A stretch of DNA of 64,000 bases from Chitinophaga sp. HK235 (GCF_018255755.1 NZ_CP073766.1:7624501-7688500); one strand, 5' to 3'. Shown: positions 51,801 through 59,963, numbered from the stretch's first letter. Notes: generated by a model from the sequence alone, not told the origin. Made by a program: numbers and translations.

Positions 51801-52762
51801 GGTTATCCTGCTGCAAATACAAAAGAGAAAAATGAATTTGTATCCTTATTATCCGGTCAGCCGGATGGAAAGAAAACAGGTCCATCTTTAGTATTACGCG
51901 TAATGGCCGGAGATACGGTGCAGGTTGGTGCAAACGCCTTTTATAAAAGTACTGCTGTAAAGAAAAATAATCCGTTGTTACCGCTGGCCGGTCTGTTAAA
52001 TCAGACATTACAAACCGCTTCAACTACCACAGGAAGTACTTCTGTGCATACATCTCCCTGGGCCGATCAACCACCGCTGATCGCAAACAACCTTACCACA
52101 GACAGTTATGAACGACTAAAATCGGCAAACGATCAAAAGGTCGATCCACTACGGCCCAAAGCCTATCTGAACTACATATACTTCGACGAGCACTTTAAGA
52201 TGGTGGAGGAGGGTAGTGGTGTCAAACAGGTACAGCCAGTCCCGGATCAAATACAACAACTTGGCACAGACAAGATGGTTGTCTCCAAAAGTGGCTATCT
52301 CTATGTATTCCCCAGTAACGAAAGTGCACAACAGTTGTATTTTGATAACATCACCGTATCGCTTATCACCGGCCCGTTATTGGAAGTGACGCATTATTAT
52401 CCTACCGGTCTCGTGATGGAAGGTATTAGCAGTAATGCTTTGAAAGGAACAGCCTATCCGGATAACAGAAAAAAATTCAACAGTTATGAACTGCAAAGCC
52501 GGGAATTTATGGATGGTAGCAGCCTGGAGTGGTACGACTTTAAAACATCGCTCTACGACCAGCAGATCGGTCGGTATTTACAGTTCCGCAAGCATGAAAA
52601 GTTCCAGGAGTATCTGTCTCCATTTCATTACATGTTCAATAAACCAGCCGGAGATGTTGCTCCTCTTAACACGAATGCATTACCAGTTGTAGAGTTGTTA
52701 AAAGACATGGATAAAGGAGCAAACGCAATACGTAGTGTGAGTCTCACGCCTAAAGAAAAATA
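45851..52762 (+). repeat. RHS A-B tandem unit 3 (array end at 52762)
   Basis: Third copy with the same leader. Similarity to units 1 and 2 ends within the stop codon of B (TAG here, TAA in the others). After it the sequence is unrelated and a terminator follows. It is the most divergent unit. Confidence 0.95.
45876..49124 (+). CDS. Secreted RHS/YD-repeat protein A, copy 3
   Basis: 1082 residues. The N-terminal ~480 residues match copies 1 and 2. After that it is clearly the outlier: about 500-530 (FPDIPGMFGQVKTYSYLSDS), 580-625 (YSVVTETLVKESYPYTYGKT, then DLRIIDELKNAYTYN), 720-760 (RPDEFFPLITILYTYG, DRINQATRIVTRKK) and 780-800 (QFREPWTIPQIRVING) have been replaced, while the stretches between remain the same. 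The jelly-roll-like module and the final YD repeat are conserved. It starts 27 nt after B copy 2. Replacement in patches rather than uniform drift suggests recombination with other RHS genes or selection on exposed loops. Confidence 0.92.
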   Translation: MKIMYLLLLFSCSLSAYAQQSAPLRVEVARAELRSRQIISPAPEAAELGKYGNAPVSLYTGAPDITIPVYTLQGNNLSIALSLHFDAGGFRPQDAPTWVGQNWSLFAGGVITRVVRGNPDDDRYTRLNLPSAGNFFSLQDTLQQIKRGELEMEPDHYYYNFDNYTGKFIVTPSGRVITKMRNMMDIRFDSSEITVTDDKGNRYRFADRESTRMELGNDPYPDSATVRTYHYISSWYLTSIFAANGHEKLYFDYDSTGEYPIDLQNTNNAAVTRSYTTIRHYDSTGMTIVNAVDSNLNAYTGPFTYSTRKFLKKISLVRDDSLIAFISLKATADIDSIGGRKLDTIAVYNAIGGTPRLVKQYKLGYGYYTNPENSFTKKRLRLDSLQELAIRQDVASPPPHLFFYNMNAAMPERFSQSIDHWGFYNRANNLSLVPNVTIISPLNPSDSIVGGNANREPDLAGSSYAMINKIIYPTGGYTALEYELHTTLNKNDSVRTLGGVRIKSIADYAFPDIPGMFGQVKTYSYLSDSNLNKISGKSDESFPAYLVTSSYNNRDQDTLSGDYFQSQTNYTATANGSFGLGAFQGKHVGYSVVTETLVKESYPYTYGKTLYRYQLGNVNTADEDIANGTLIYLDLRIIDELKNAYTYNTIDTFSCTQVKPVLSQTNEVLWCKTLDSAGNALYNAHTVLNGLPPGCIDARNYPTALKANTYVFKSQEKYLTRQDVKRPDEFFPLITILYTYGNPAHIYPTLIDRINQATRIVTRKKYVADYTGPAGPYDAGIPLMKAKHCLGAEVESYQFREPWTIPQIRVINGTINYYGPDLLPVKQLGVEAKTPITTFQESVLTAGGLIFDPAYKPQVYFTYQNGALASRQKHGGAITRYLRGYNNSYTVAEMTGGNSVHAAYYNFEDDGQARYGSQLTGYTIIDTVAYSGNRSGLLSADSTILIPASTMRVVMKLSFWLHTGSIAVKQGVVTITPFLTGPTRNGWTYYEYQFDPADGNVQLIGNNTIIDELRYIYANATITTYTYEPLVGKTSSNSANDHTIFYEYDGLNRLINIKDENKNILKIFKYNYGPGIPVDIPH

Positions 52763-52763
52763 G
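49146..52763 (+). CDS. Secreted DUF6443/RHS-repeat protein B, copy 3
   Basis: 1205 residues, same order as the other B copies. Divergent patches lie at about 40-60 (TNQADAEALPANRKA), 145-215 (LFNTPLNELWAQGG, HEVWDSLLYRWLITSDSG), 265-290 (GTKQLGHGRFPWTAWTVDS) and 345-425 (ITATSIMVTNNSRN, IIPLPDYTPIRLLTMNGYDN). The final 45 residues also differ (FRKHEKFQEYLSP, GDVAPLNTNALPVVELLKDM). The RHS core again lacks DPxG and a toxin tip. It ends with TAG; a strong terminator lies 8 nt downstream and closes the six-gene array. Confidence 0.92.
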   Translation: MKNILIIIWLTLYAATAYSQLSTGNNFIVETTIKTTGVTNQADAEALPANRKASTVTYIDGFGRPLQKVIIQGSPELKDMVTPFYFDSYGNNTPIYLPYTDLNGSNFGSLRTTAFHDQSTFYKPSNTSVEDIAKDSLPITVLLFNTPLNELWAQGGPGANWNPYVGHPAFTISSIVHEVWDSLLYRWLITSDSGAVPTLSEWQFAEANKITSTDPDGNRTIDLFDIDYNHTLRRKYADTVAIDTHYSYDDFNRLRYIITPEGTKQLGHGRFPWTAWTVDSVPGIKEPFCYYYEYDGRGRVIREKKPGVDLVEMVYDAKDRLVYKRDGNLLAKGQWLYYLYDNFDRITATSIMVTNNSRNAMQEKVNTYVYDSIIGNLIIPLPDYTPIRLLTMNGYDNYGADPTLSHPFVPTEMTKLQSGNSSTADIATTSSKHTGGLKCFELKWVLDSTLMLHTTYYYDDKGRIIQTISENLYGGTDIKSIRYDFEGKILSTYDHYNNPKSTVTPELKILTVRYYDAVGNLTRIDKQLNDSGPLKTIVQLRYNTLGQLICKTLGNNLDSMKYAYHIQGWLKGINRDYVRTGTGNYFGFDLGYDSAASLIPGVTYLNPQYNGKVAGTIWRSANDNILRKYDFKYDKTDNLLRADFLQQDAGTTTWSKSQVDYTVSGIKYDLNSNILSLNQRGLSGTSSILIDSLKYVYFNSNKIFYVTDRVNNPLSTLGDFKEANTDLQQDYDYDANGNQYLDMNRQTSVLRYNYLDQPDSIYMWGKGYVVYTYDANGNKLQKAITDYTGAGKYTTIGYVGDLEFRNDTLQSIAHEEGRIRVVVKTGEPIKYIYDYFEKDQLDNVRVILTEQTDTSVYSASMETANAAREERTFSNLEATRSAKPAGYPAANTKEKNEFVSLLSGQPDGKKTGPSLVLRVMAGDTVQVGANAFYKSTAVKKNNPLLPLAGLLNQTLQTASTTTGSTSVHTSPWADQPPLIANNLTTDSYERLKSANDQKVDPLRPKAYLNYIYFDEHFKMVEEGSGVKQVQPVPDQIQQLGTDKMVVSKSGYLYVFPSNESAQQLYFDNITVSLITGPLLEVTHYYPTGLVMEGISSNALKGTAYPDNRKKFNSYELQSREFMDGSSLEWYDFKTSLYDQQIGRYLQFRKHEKFQEYLSPFHYMFNKPAGDVAPLNTNALPVVELLKDMDKGANAIRSVSLTPKEK

Positions 52764-52770
52764 GGGGATG

Positions 52771-52805
52771 GCTGACCCAAAAGTAAAAACTGCTTTTGGG
52801 TCAGC
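52771..52805 (+). terminator. Terminator of the RHS array
   Basis: A perfect 13-bp stem GCTGACCCAAAAG / CTTTTGGGTCAGC followed by TTTCTTTTG. The stem sequence recurs in the terminator at 59980-60020. Confidence 0.9.
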
Positions 52806-53291
52806 TTTCTTTTGTTGAACTGATTATTTTCAAAATGAACAATATTTGTATACTCTTTACCAATAACTGCAAGATAAATTGATTGTTTGTAAATAGATTG
52901 TCAGAAAACAGGCCAATGCAGCCTGGGTACTGATTTAAGCCCTAATTTACTTGACAGTTTTAGTACTGGTCCACAACGAATGAAGAGCATGAATTGTCTG
53001 AAGAAAACTGAGCATTGAAAAAAAAGCGTTGTTATTCTATCCTTTGATTTGTTAGTCGCGGGCCGTGTGTAGTTAGCTTCTAAATTTTTATGTCAACCAA
53101 AATTTAAATTGATTTATCCGTTCTTCTTACTTAATGCTGATAATGTATTGTTTCAATGATCTTTTCCTTGCGGGAATTAAGCTGCATCTTTTTTCCTAAG
53201 GGGAGGGAGATATTTCGGATTCCAGTGCACAGGATTTAACCAGTGAATAAATGAAAAACAAGTTGTGCGAGCGTCCTGCATAACCTCTTCC

Positions 53292-53354
53292 CATCAACCA
53301 AAAATCAATAACATGTCAACACTCTTTTTCCCTGACCACATTCGTGGCAGTTAA
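53292..53354 (+). promoter_or_regulatory. Duplicated translation-start context with a 13-codon upstream ORF
   Basis: CATCAACCAAAAATCA (53292-53307), five bases, then an ATG that opens MSTLFFPDHIRGS and stops at 53354. The same 16 bases with the same 5-nt spacing stand before the SusC ATG (53547-53562, ATG 53568). It could be a leader peptide or the relic of a duplicated gene start. Confidence 0.4.
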
Positions 53355-53567
53355 ACTGTATCTGCACGGCATGCAGATGTAACTTTTTATGAACTATAGT
53401 TTGCTGTACGCTCGCCCTGTCATCACAGGGTGTGGCTGCTTATTGCCTGCTGAGTTCATAAAATCCTCCACCTGACAGGCTTGTTATATACAAGCGAAAA
53501 GCGCTGCAGCAGCAGGGCCTGGCCGTGCTATGCCTATTGTCAACTACATCAACCAAAAATCAGTACA

Positions 53568-56500
53568 ATGTTTAAGAAACTTTTATACGCTTTAAGCTTG
53601 TTGTGTCTTGCGCTATCCCTGCAGGCACAGGACCTGAAGGTAACGGGTATCGTCAGGGACGAAACCGGTTCGCCGCTTCCGGGTGTCACCATCATTGAGA
53701 AAGGGCTTTCATCCAATGGTACCACCTCAACAAGCAATGGTATCTTCACCATCACATTAAAGGGATCATCAAAAACACTGTTGTTCTCCTTTATTGGTTA
53801 CCTGTCACGCGAAGTGAACGTAAGCGGCAGGAACAACGTGAATATCACCATGTCGGCTGACTCCAAATCACTAAAAGACGTAGTGGTGATCGGCTACCAG
53901 GAGGTATCCCGTAAAAAGAATACCGCTGCCATTGCCAGCGTAAAAGGGGATGTGATCAAAGACATCCCGGCACCTAGCTTCGATATGTTGTTGCAGGGCC
54001 GTGTAGCTGGTGTGAATGTGCAGAACTTTTCCGGTGAGCCGGGTGCACGCAACAGCTTCGTAGTAAGAGGCAATACCTCCGTGCTCAGAGGCTATGATGC
54101 CGCCAGGGCCGTCAGTTCACCACTCTTCGTGATCGATGGTATCCCTACCACCACCGATGATATCAGCCAGCTTAGCTACGGACAAGGTACCAATACAAAC
54201 CTGCTGGCCGGTTTGAATCCGAACGATATCGAATCCATTGACGTACTGAAAGATGCTTCTGCCGCTGCGATCTATGGCTCCAGGGGCTCCAATGGTGTGA
54301 TTATTATCAAAACAAGAAAAGCACAAGCCGGAAAAGCGCAGTTCAATTTCAGCACCTACCATGGTATGTCTGAACAGCGTAAGCTCACTGAACTTGTGAC
54401 CGGTGCTGAAGAGCGCAGAATGAAACTGGATGTGCTCAACCAGTACAATCAATGGGAAGATAATTACAAATTGCCGCAGATGCTTACCGACAGCCTCAAC
54501 CCGACATTCAACAATAACACTGACTGGCAGGGGCTTTTCTATCAGCGGGGGATGATCCACAACTATGACATGTCTATTTCCGGAGGTGCAGAACTGGTGA
54601 ACTACCGTGTGAGCCTCGGTCACTATAACGAAGAAGGTATCCTGAAAAATACAGGTTTCAAAAGATACAGCATGATCTCCAATGTGAGCATGCAGATCAC
54701 GCCGAAACTTAGTAACCGTACGATCTTCCGGCTGTACCGGACAGACCGTCCGCGCTCTGTGAACGAACGTACTGGTGGAAACTTCTCCTTTAAAAGTGAT
54801 GCGCTGCCCTCTTCCTTTTACAGGCTCACCCCTGGCGGTGAAGAGTTCCTGGTGGGCAACAGCCGCAAAATGGACAAGAACATTAACAACAGCATGCAGC
54901 TAAGCACCGTGTTCAACTACGTGATCCAGCCATCACTGTTGTTTAATACCACCGTTTCATATGAGACGTCAAATTCCAACCGCGACTACTATTCACCAGC
55001 CGTCGTGAGAGACAACGGCTTTGGCTATGCTTCTTCCTTCGCAGACAAATCCGAACACCTGACCATCTATAACACCCTCGAATACACGAAAAAGCTGGGG
55101 CAACATACCCTGAACCTGATCGGTGGCCAGAATATGGAGTACAACGCTTACCGCAATACCTATGCAGATGCCGACTTCATTGCGAGCGACTATGTAAATA
55201 CGGTAAACACCGCCAACAAGAACTTCAGTACTGCCAGTTCAGCCTTCCAGGAATATGGCCTCCAGAGCCTGTTCGCAAGGGTAAACTATGACTTCAAAGC
55301 AAAATACCTGCTGTCAGCCGTATTCAACGCTGATGCTTCTTCCAAGTTCGGTAAGAACAACCGCTGGGGCTATTTCCCTTCCGTATCAGCAGGCTGGATC
55401 ATCAGTGATGAATCCTTCATGAAAGGAACCAGCAACTGGCTCAGTTACCTGAAGATCCGCGGCAGCTACGGTATTACAGGCAGCCAGCCACAAGAGAATT
55501 ATCTCGGCTACAACACCTACACTGTAAATGCCGCCAAGTTCGGGGATAAGGACAACTCACCGGCTACCACCTATAATGGCGGCTCTGTGATCATCCCCAA
55601 CTATTCAAGCGGTATTGCACAACGCAGCCTTTCGTGGGAACAATCCATACAAAGCAACCTCGGACTGGAAGCTACCTTCTTCAAAGACCGCATCCGCCTG
55701 ACAGTAGACGCTTACTCCCGTGGTACCAGCCGTGGCTTCTTTGATTACAGACTACCGATATATAGTGGTTATGACCTGGCCAAGACGAATGCCATCGGTA
55801 TCCGCAATGCAGGTGTGGAGCTGATGATCAACAGCAAAAACCTGTCGGAAAAAAGCGCCGTACAATGGTTCACTGATTTCAACATTTCCTATAACCAGAA
55901 CGTCATCACCAGTCTGCCTAACGGCGGCAGAAGCCTGATCGTATCTTACAACGGCGGCGCCTATGGCTTCGACTATCTGCTGGATGTGGGTAAACCTGTC
56001 AACCAGATGTTCGTATTTGAAAACAGAGGCGTTTACTCCAAAGACTCCGACGTGCCTTTCAACTACATTACAGGCCAGCCGCTGAAAAATGTGGTGGGCG
56101 TGGCTTACAAAGCCGGCGACCCGATTATCGTGGACCAGGTAGGTAACTTTAATATCAAAGGACCGATGGACCAGATCGTAGGCGGCGACCCCAATCCGAA
56201 GTATACCGGTGGTATTAACAACACGATTTCTTACAAAGGGTTTTCTTTTTCATTCTTTCTCACTTTCACCATGGGGCGCCAGATACTGAATGCATACAAG
56301 ATCCGTCGCTATGTGAAACTGTTCGACGGCAGCGGCGACGATGGCGAAAACAACCTGGCAAGAGGTGCACTCTTCGATCTGAGCAAAGTGAACTACTGGA
56401 AGAAACCGGGTGATGTCGCTGATATCCCTTCCCTCTCCCTGCGTTCGGCAGACCGTGATTATCATTATGCCTGGCTGGATGGCTCCACCATGTACATCGA

Positions 56501-56735
56501 GAATGGCTCCTATTGCCGCCTGAAGAACATCAGTCTTAACTACTCCTTTAATCCGCGGGTACTGAAAACGCTGCGCCTCAATCGCCTGCGTGTGTATGGC
56601 ATTATGGATAATGTATTCACGCTGCAGAGATCCACTATCCCGGACGCAGAAGCCGTGAATGCCTATGGTATTTATGATGGCGACGGGTATCCCATCCCAA
56701 CAAAATTCACACTGGGAATTGATCTGGGCTTTTAA
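53568..56735 (+). CDS. SusC/RagA family TonB-linked outer-membrane transporter
   Basis: 1055 residues from the ATG at 53568 (MFKKLLYALSLLCLALSLQAQ, a signal peptide); an in-frame upstream start at 53481 would place the signal peptide internally. The order is a carboxypeptidase-regulatory-like domain (about 22-105, VTGIVRDETGSPLPGVTI, FSFIGYLSREV), a TonB-dependent plug (about 110-230, RVAGVNVQNFSGEPGARNSF, VLKDASAAAIYGSRGSNGVI) and a large barrel ending FTLGIDLGF. With the downstream SusD it should form a gated nutrient importer. No CAZyme is in the locus, so the substrate (glycan, peptide or other) is open. Confidence 0.96.
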   Translation: MFKKLLYALSLLCLALSLQAQDLKVTGIVRDETGSPLPGVTIIEKGLSSNGTTSTSNGIFTITLKGSSKTLLFSFIGYLSREVNVSGRNNVNITMSADSKSLKDVVVIGYQEVSRKKNTAAIASVKGDVIKDIPAPSFDMLLQGRVAGVNVQNFSGEPGARNSFVVRGNTSVLRGYDAARAVSSPLFVIDGIPTTTDDISQLSYGQGTNTNLLAGLNPNDIESIDVLKDASAAAIYGSRGSNGVIIIKTRKAQAGKAQFNFSTYHGMSEQRKLTELVTGAEERRMKLDVLNQYNQWEDNYKLPQMLTDSLNPTFNNNTDWQGLFYQRGMIHNYDMSISGGAELVNYRVSLGHYNEEGILKNTGFKRYSMISNVSMQITPKLSNRTIFRLYRTDRPRSVNERTGGNFSFKSDALPSSFYRLTPGGEEFLVGNSRKMDKNINNSMQLSTVFNYVIQPSLLFNTTVSYETSNSNRDYYSPAVVRDNGFGYASSFADKSEHLTIYNTLEYTKKLGQHTLNLIGGQNMEYNAYRNTYADADFIASDYVNTVNTANKNFSTASSAFQEYGLQSLFARVNYDFKAKYLLSAVFNADASSKFGKNNRWGYFPSVSAGWIISDESFMKGTSNWLSYLKIRGSYGITGSQPQENYLGYNTYTVNAAKFGDKDNSPATTYNGGSVIIPNYSSGIAQRSLSWEQSIQSNLGLEATFFKDRIRLTVDAYSRGTSRGFFDYRLPIYSGYDLAKTNAIGIRNAGVELMINSKNLSEKSAVQWFTDFNISYNQNVITSLPNGGRSLIVSYNGGAYGFDYLLDVGKPVNQMFVFENRGVYSKDSDVPFNYITGQPLKNVVGVAYKAGDPIIVDQVGNFNIKGPMDQIVGGDPNPKYTGGINNTISYKGFSFSFFLTFTMGRQILNAYKIRRYVKLFDGSGDDGENNLARGALFDLSKVNYWKKPGDVADIPSLSLRSADRDYHYAWLDGSTMYIENGSYCRLKNISLNYSFNPRVLKTLRLNRLRVYGIMDNVFTLQRSTIPDAEAVNAYGIYDGDGYPIPTKFTLGIDLGF

Positions 56736-56754
56736 CGTTTAAAATGAAAAAGAT

Positions 56755-58257
56755 ATGAAACGAATCCATATAATTGCCTGCCTGTTATGCATGATCATAC
56801 TGGGGATGTCCTGTAAAAAAGTGCTGGAGCTGAATCCCCGGGAAACGCCGTCCAGCGGTGTTTACTGGCAGAATGAAAACGATGCGCTCGCAGGCCTGCT
56901 CGGCGGTTACTCGCTGCTGCGTGATGCCCTCACCGACCAAAACCGCTACTACGTATACGGTGATGCGCCCTGTAATACGTTCCTGATCACTTATGGCAGC
57001 GACTATGATATACACCAGCTGCGTGACGGTTCCTTTGATGGTGTATATTACGGAGGTCTCGATAATCTCCAGGACTGGACACCGTTCTATAAAGCGATTG
57101 CACAGGCTAACCTGCTGATCAAAAAAATACCTGCCATTCCTGCCACCGCGTTTAAGGTACAGGAAAGGAAAAACTATTTTCTCGGTGAAGCTTATTATCT
57201 CCGCGCGTTCAACTATTTCTTTATTTCAAAGGTGTGGGGAGATGTGCCGCTTGTTACAGATGCCGTGGAAGATGTGTCAGAAGCCAGGAACTATGGCCGG
57301 GAGGCGCAGCAGAAAGTCCTGGAACAGGCTATCGCCGATCTGGAACAGGCCAAAAAACTGCTGCCGGTAACAACTGAAAATACCGGTGACCGTGGTATCA
57401 GGGCCAGCCTCGCCACTGCATTGGCGCTGGAAGCACATATATACGCCTGGATGGGCAACTATGCCAAATGTGAAGAGAACACCCGCGAGATCGTGAACAA
57501 TCCCGGCAAGTTTAACCTCACGTTCATCACAGACTCCGCAGAATATGTGAAGATGACCATCGGACATTCTACTGAAAGTATTTTCGAGATCAATATCAAC
57601 TACAATCAGAATGAAGGCTCCAAAAAAGGTATCGCTGAAAGAACACTATACGACCCGTTCCTGGCTACCCGCAAGCCGGTAAACACAGACGATGTCCCCT
57701 GGCTCGTGAACATGGAGACCATCGGCAAAATCTACGATCGCTTCAGCAGCGACACCACCGATCTCCGCTTCAAAGTATGGTATTATGCGCTTGATAGCAG
57801 ATGGCCCATGCTCAGAAAGTATACCAGCGTCATTTATAAAGATGGCGATATCAAACGTGATCCCTGGTACTCCAATAATATCCTCATCTCCCGCTTGTCA
57901 GATATCATACTGCTCCGCGCGGAAGCGCTCTTCAAACTTGGTGATGAAGCCGGTGCACGCACACTGACGGACAAGATCCGCCAACGCGCCGGTGTGGCCC
58001 CTACCAATCCCGCTCTCTCCGGTGATGACCTCTTTACTTTCATTGTGCATGAAAGAGTGAGGGAATTATATGCCGAAGGACAGACCTACTGGGACCTCTG
58101 CCGCACTAAAAAGCTGGGAGACTTCAACGACAAATTCTCAGGCGCATTCACGCAGGGCAACGCCAACTACGGCAGAACATACTGGCCTATCAACAGGAAC
58201 ATCTTCAAAGACAATCCATTGATGAAACAAACGTCTTATTGGAACGGAAGACTATAA
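56755..58257 (+). CDS. SusD/RagB family nutrient-binding lipoprotein
   Basis: 500 residues with a lipoprotein signal (lipobox GMSCKK, Cys about 20). It has the typical SusD landmarks: LNPRETPSSGVYWQNENDAL, the TPR-like helices (AEAYYLRAFNYFFISKVWGDVPL as a long conserved run, here GEAYYLRAFNYFF), ILLRAEALFKLGDEAGA and the C-terminal RVRELYAEGQTYWDLCRTKK. It caps the SusC barrel at the cell surface and binds the substrate. It starts 19 nt after SusC. Confidence 0.96.
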   Translation: MKRIHIIACLLCMIILGMSCKKVLELNPRETPSSGVYWQNENDALAGLLGGYSLLRDALTDQNRYYVYGDAPCNTFLITYGSDYDIHQLRDGSFDGVYYGGLDNLQDWTPFYKAIAQANLLIKKIPAIPATAFKVQERKNYFLGEAYYLRAFNYFFISKVWGDVPLVTDAVEDVSEARNYGREAQQKVLEQAIADLEQAKKLLPVTTENTGDRGIRASLATALALEAHIYAWMGNYAKCEENTREIVNNPGKFNLTFITDSAEYVKMTIGHSTESIFEININYNQNEGSKKGIAERTLYDPFLATRKPVNTDDVPWLVNMETIGKIYDRFSSDTTDLRFKVWYYALDSRWPMLRKYTSVIYKDGDIKRDPWYSNNILISRLSDIILLRAEALFKLGDEAGARTLTDKIRQRAGVAPTNPALSGDDLFTFIVHERVRELYAEGQTYWDLCRTKKLGDFNDKFSGAFTQGNANYGRTYWPINRNIFKDNPLMKQTSYWNGRL

Positions 58258-58275
58258 CCATCTAAAAAAAAGATC

Positions 58276-58968
58276 ATGAAAAAGATCCGTAGCTATATCC
58301 TTTTTTGCTGCATCATACTGGTGGCATTCCAGTCCTGCAAAAAGGACCATATCATCGGTGGAAGCCTGCATTCCGCTAAATTCAACGGTACCACTTACGA
58401 ATACCTGCATACCAACCGGCTCTTCGATACACTCATCCTCCTGATCGATAAAACAGGATTAAAAGACGAAGTGAATGCCAATAACACCACTTTCTTTGCA
58501 CCTACCAATTATTGCATCTATAATTATGTGAAGAAGGTAGTGCAGGCAAGGCTGCAATTGCAGACAGGCAATGAGAACCTGGTGTTCAACTTTGACCAGC
58601 TGGATTTCCCCAGCCTGAAAGATTCATTGCGGGCCTATATCTTCCCTGGAAATATCATCCGTGATTCATTGAATAAGAACGGGACCCTATATACCGCTAA
58701 AGATGGGGAACAACGTCTCATCACACTGGAAGAAGACCCTAGCAACACTTATGTGAATGCCGGCTTCACTGACCGCCCGAAATACATCTATATCACCAAG
58801 ATCTTCGGCACCCGGGATCCGGTAGATCCCGACTCCCTGGCGGCTTTGCCGGAATCACAGAGAGATGTAAAAGACATTATCCAGTCGTCGGGCATTATCA
58901 CCAACAATGGGGTAGTACACGTAATAGGCAACTCACATAATTTCACTTTTGCCAAGCAACCTAAATAA
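58276..58968 (+). CDS. Fasciclin (FAS1) domain lipoprotein
   Basis: 230 residues with a lipobox (AFQSCKK, Cys about 22). The body carries FAS1 landmarks: LFDTLILLIDKTGL, NNTTFFAPTNYCIY (H1-like motif), a middle helix-strand block (LRAYIFPGNIIRDSL) and the closing strand GIITNNGVVHVIG (H2-like motif). FAS1 proteins are adhesive or ligand-binding; in SusCD loci they probably act as surface accessory lipoproteins. It is part of the four-gene operon, 18 nt after SusD. Confidence 0.88.
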   Translation: MKKIRSYILFCCIILVAFQSCKKDHIIGGSLHSAKFNGTTYEYLHTNRLFDTLILLIDKTGLKDEVNANNTTFFAPTNYCIYNYVKKVVQARLQLQTGNENLVFNFDQLDFPSLKDSLRAYIFPGNIIRDSLNKNGTLYTAKDGEQRLITLEEDPSNTYVNAGFTDRPKYIYITKIFGTRDPVDPDSLAALPESQRDVKDIIQSSGIITNNGVVHVIGNSHNFTFAKQPK

Positions 58969-58976
58969 GTCAGGCT

Positions 58977-59963
58977 ATGAAATCACTCCGTCACATATAC
59001 GAAAAAGGACTGCTGGCGCTGCTCGTCATCGCGGCGTTCATGTCCTGTAAAAAGGTTATCCCAGGCTATATCAGCGACCAGATCAGATACGTGGATGATA
59101 CCTTCCGCGTGCCCAAAGGTACCTACTATACAGCAGATTCCCGCTCTTTCCAGGGTGATGGCACCAGTTATCCGCTAAATGTGAAACTGGTGGATATCCG
59201 CGACCTCGCTACCGGCCAATCGGTAAAGGCCTTTACCGACTCGCAGGAAATACTGGTATTCACAAAACTGTTTGATCCCAACAAGGACACCACCGTGGAG
59301 CAATTGAATGCTATCCGCACCAAACAGCGTGTTCCCCCTTTGCAGATCGTGGAGAAATCAGGACAGCTGATCGTGAATAACGGATCTATCAATATCCCCA
59401 ATGGCAATTATACTTTTGATATCAGCGTATCCAATGAAAGAGGTTCGAAGATATTCAAGAATATATCAGTGCTTCAATTATACCTGGTCGAGTTCCAGGA
59501 CATCAGCAAAGGCTGCGCGTGGTTCAAGAACAATACCACCACCAGCGGTGATATCGGCTCACCGGGCGTAACATATAAGAAGCTGTCCAACGATGGGTTC
59601 CGTGTGATCCTGAAGATCACGGACAAAAATGGCACACCGTTCAACCCGAAAACAGGAGAACTTATCAAACGTGGCGACAGACCGCTGTTTGAAAGCTATT
59701 CCCGTTTCCATCCGGTACAATACACCGACACTACCATGATCTGTGATTTTGAGGTAACGCCTTTCCCACTAAAGGAAGTGCCGGGATATGGTTATCTTAT
59801 GTATTACAGGATACCCAGCGACTTTGTGCAGATAGATCCCGGTGTAGCACCTACTACTGACCCTATCTACAGTGTGAACCCGAGATTTTCATTCAGACTA
59901 TTGGTTCCGGGTACTTATGAAGTGACCGTCAAAGTGCCGAAAGTCACCAGAAAAAGCAGTTGA
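58977..59963 (+). CDS. Surface lipoprotein, DUF5007-like
   Basis: 328 residues with a lipobox (AAFMSCKK, Cys about 24), followed by beta-rich sequence (TYYTADSRSFQGDGTSYPL, YTFDISVSNERGSKI) and a C-terminal domain with YRIPSDFVQIDPG and LLVPGTYEVTVKVPK. It resembles the DUF5007-type partners of SusCD-fasciclin loci; the family name is from memory and not certain. It probably sits on the cell surface and helps bind the ligand. It is the last gene of the operon, 8 nt after the fasciclin gene. Confidence 0.7.
   Translation: MKSLRHIYEKGLLALLVIAAFMSCKKVIPGYISDQIRYVDDTFRVPKGTYYTADSRSFQGDGTSYPLNVKLVDIRDLATGQSVKAFTDSQEILVFTKLFDPNKDTTVEQLNAIRTKQRVPPLQIVEKSGQLIVNNGSINIPNGNYTFDISVSNERGSKIFKNISVLQLYLVEFQDISKGCAWFKNNTTTSGDIGSPGVTYKKLSNDGFRVILKITDKNGTPFNPKTGELIKRGDRPLFESYSRFHPVQYTDTTMICDFEVTPFPLKEVPGYGYLMYYRIPSDFVQIDPGVAPTTDPIYSVNPRFSFRLLVPGTYEVTVKVPKVTRKSS

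Larger units (their letters stand above)
52764..53567. other. Intergenic region and long leader of the SusC gene
   Basis: 804 bases. It contains the array terminator (52771-52805), an A/T-rich stretch without recognised content (52820-53250), a duplicated start-site context with a 13-codon ORF (53292-53354), and three small hairpins (53360-53378, 53415-53430, 53479-53495) before the SusC start. No sigma/anti-sigma gene is present. Confidence 0.6.

Noticed and set aside
31988..52762. A and B genes as halves of one frameshifted RHS gene
   Set aside because: Each has its own signal peptide, start context and characteristic N-terminal domain, and the 21-nt gap is the same in all three units.
31988..52762. 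CRISPR or other short-spacer array
   Set aside because: The repeats are 6.93-kb coding units; no 24-40-nt repeat/spacer pattern was seen anywhere in the window.
31988..52763. RHS array as a polymorphic toxin/immunity locus
   Set aside because: No variable toxin domain after the core, no DPxG motif and no small immunity-like ORF between or after the units.
52764..53567. Anti-sigma/ECF sigma pair expected upstream of SusC
   Set aside because: No ORF of suitable size exists between the RHS array and SusC.
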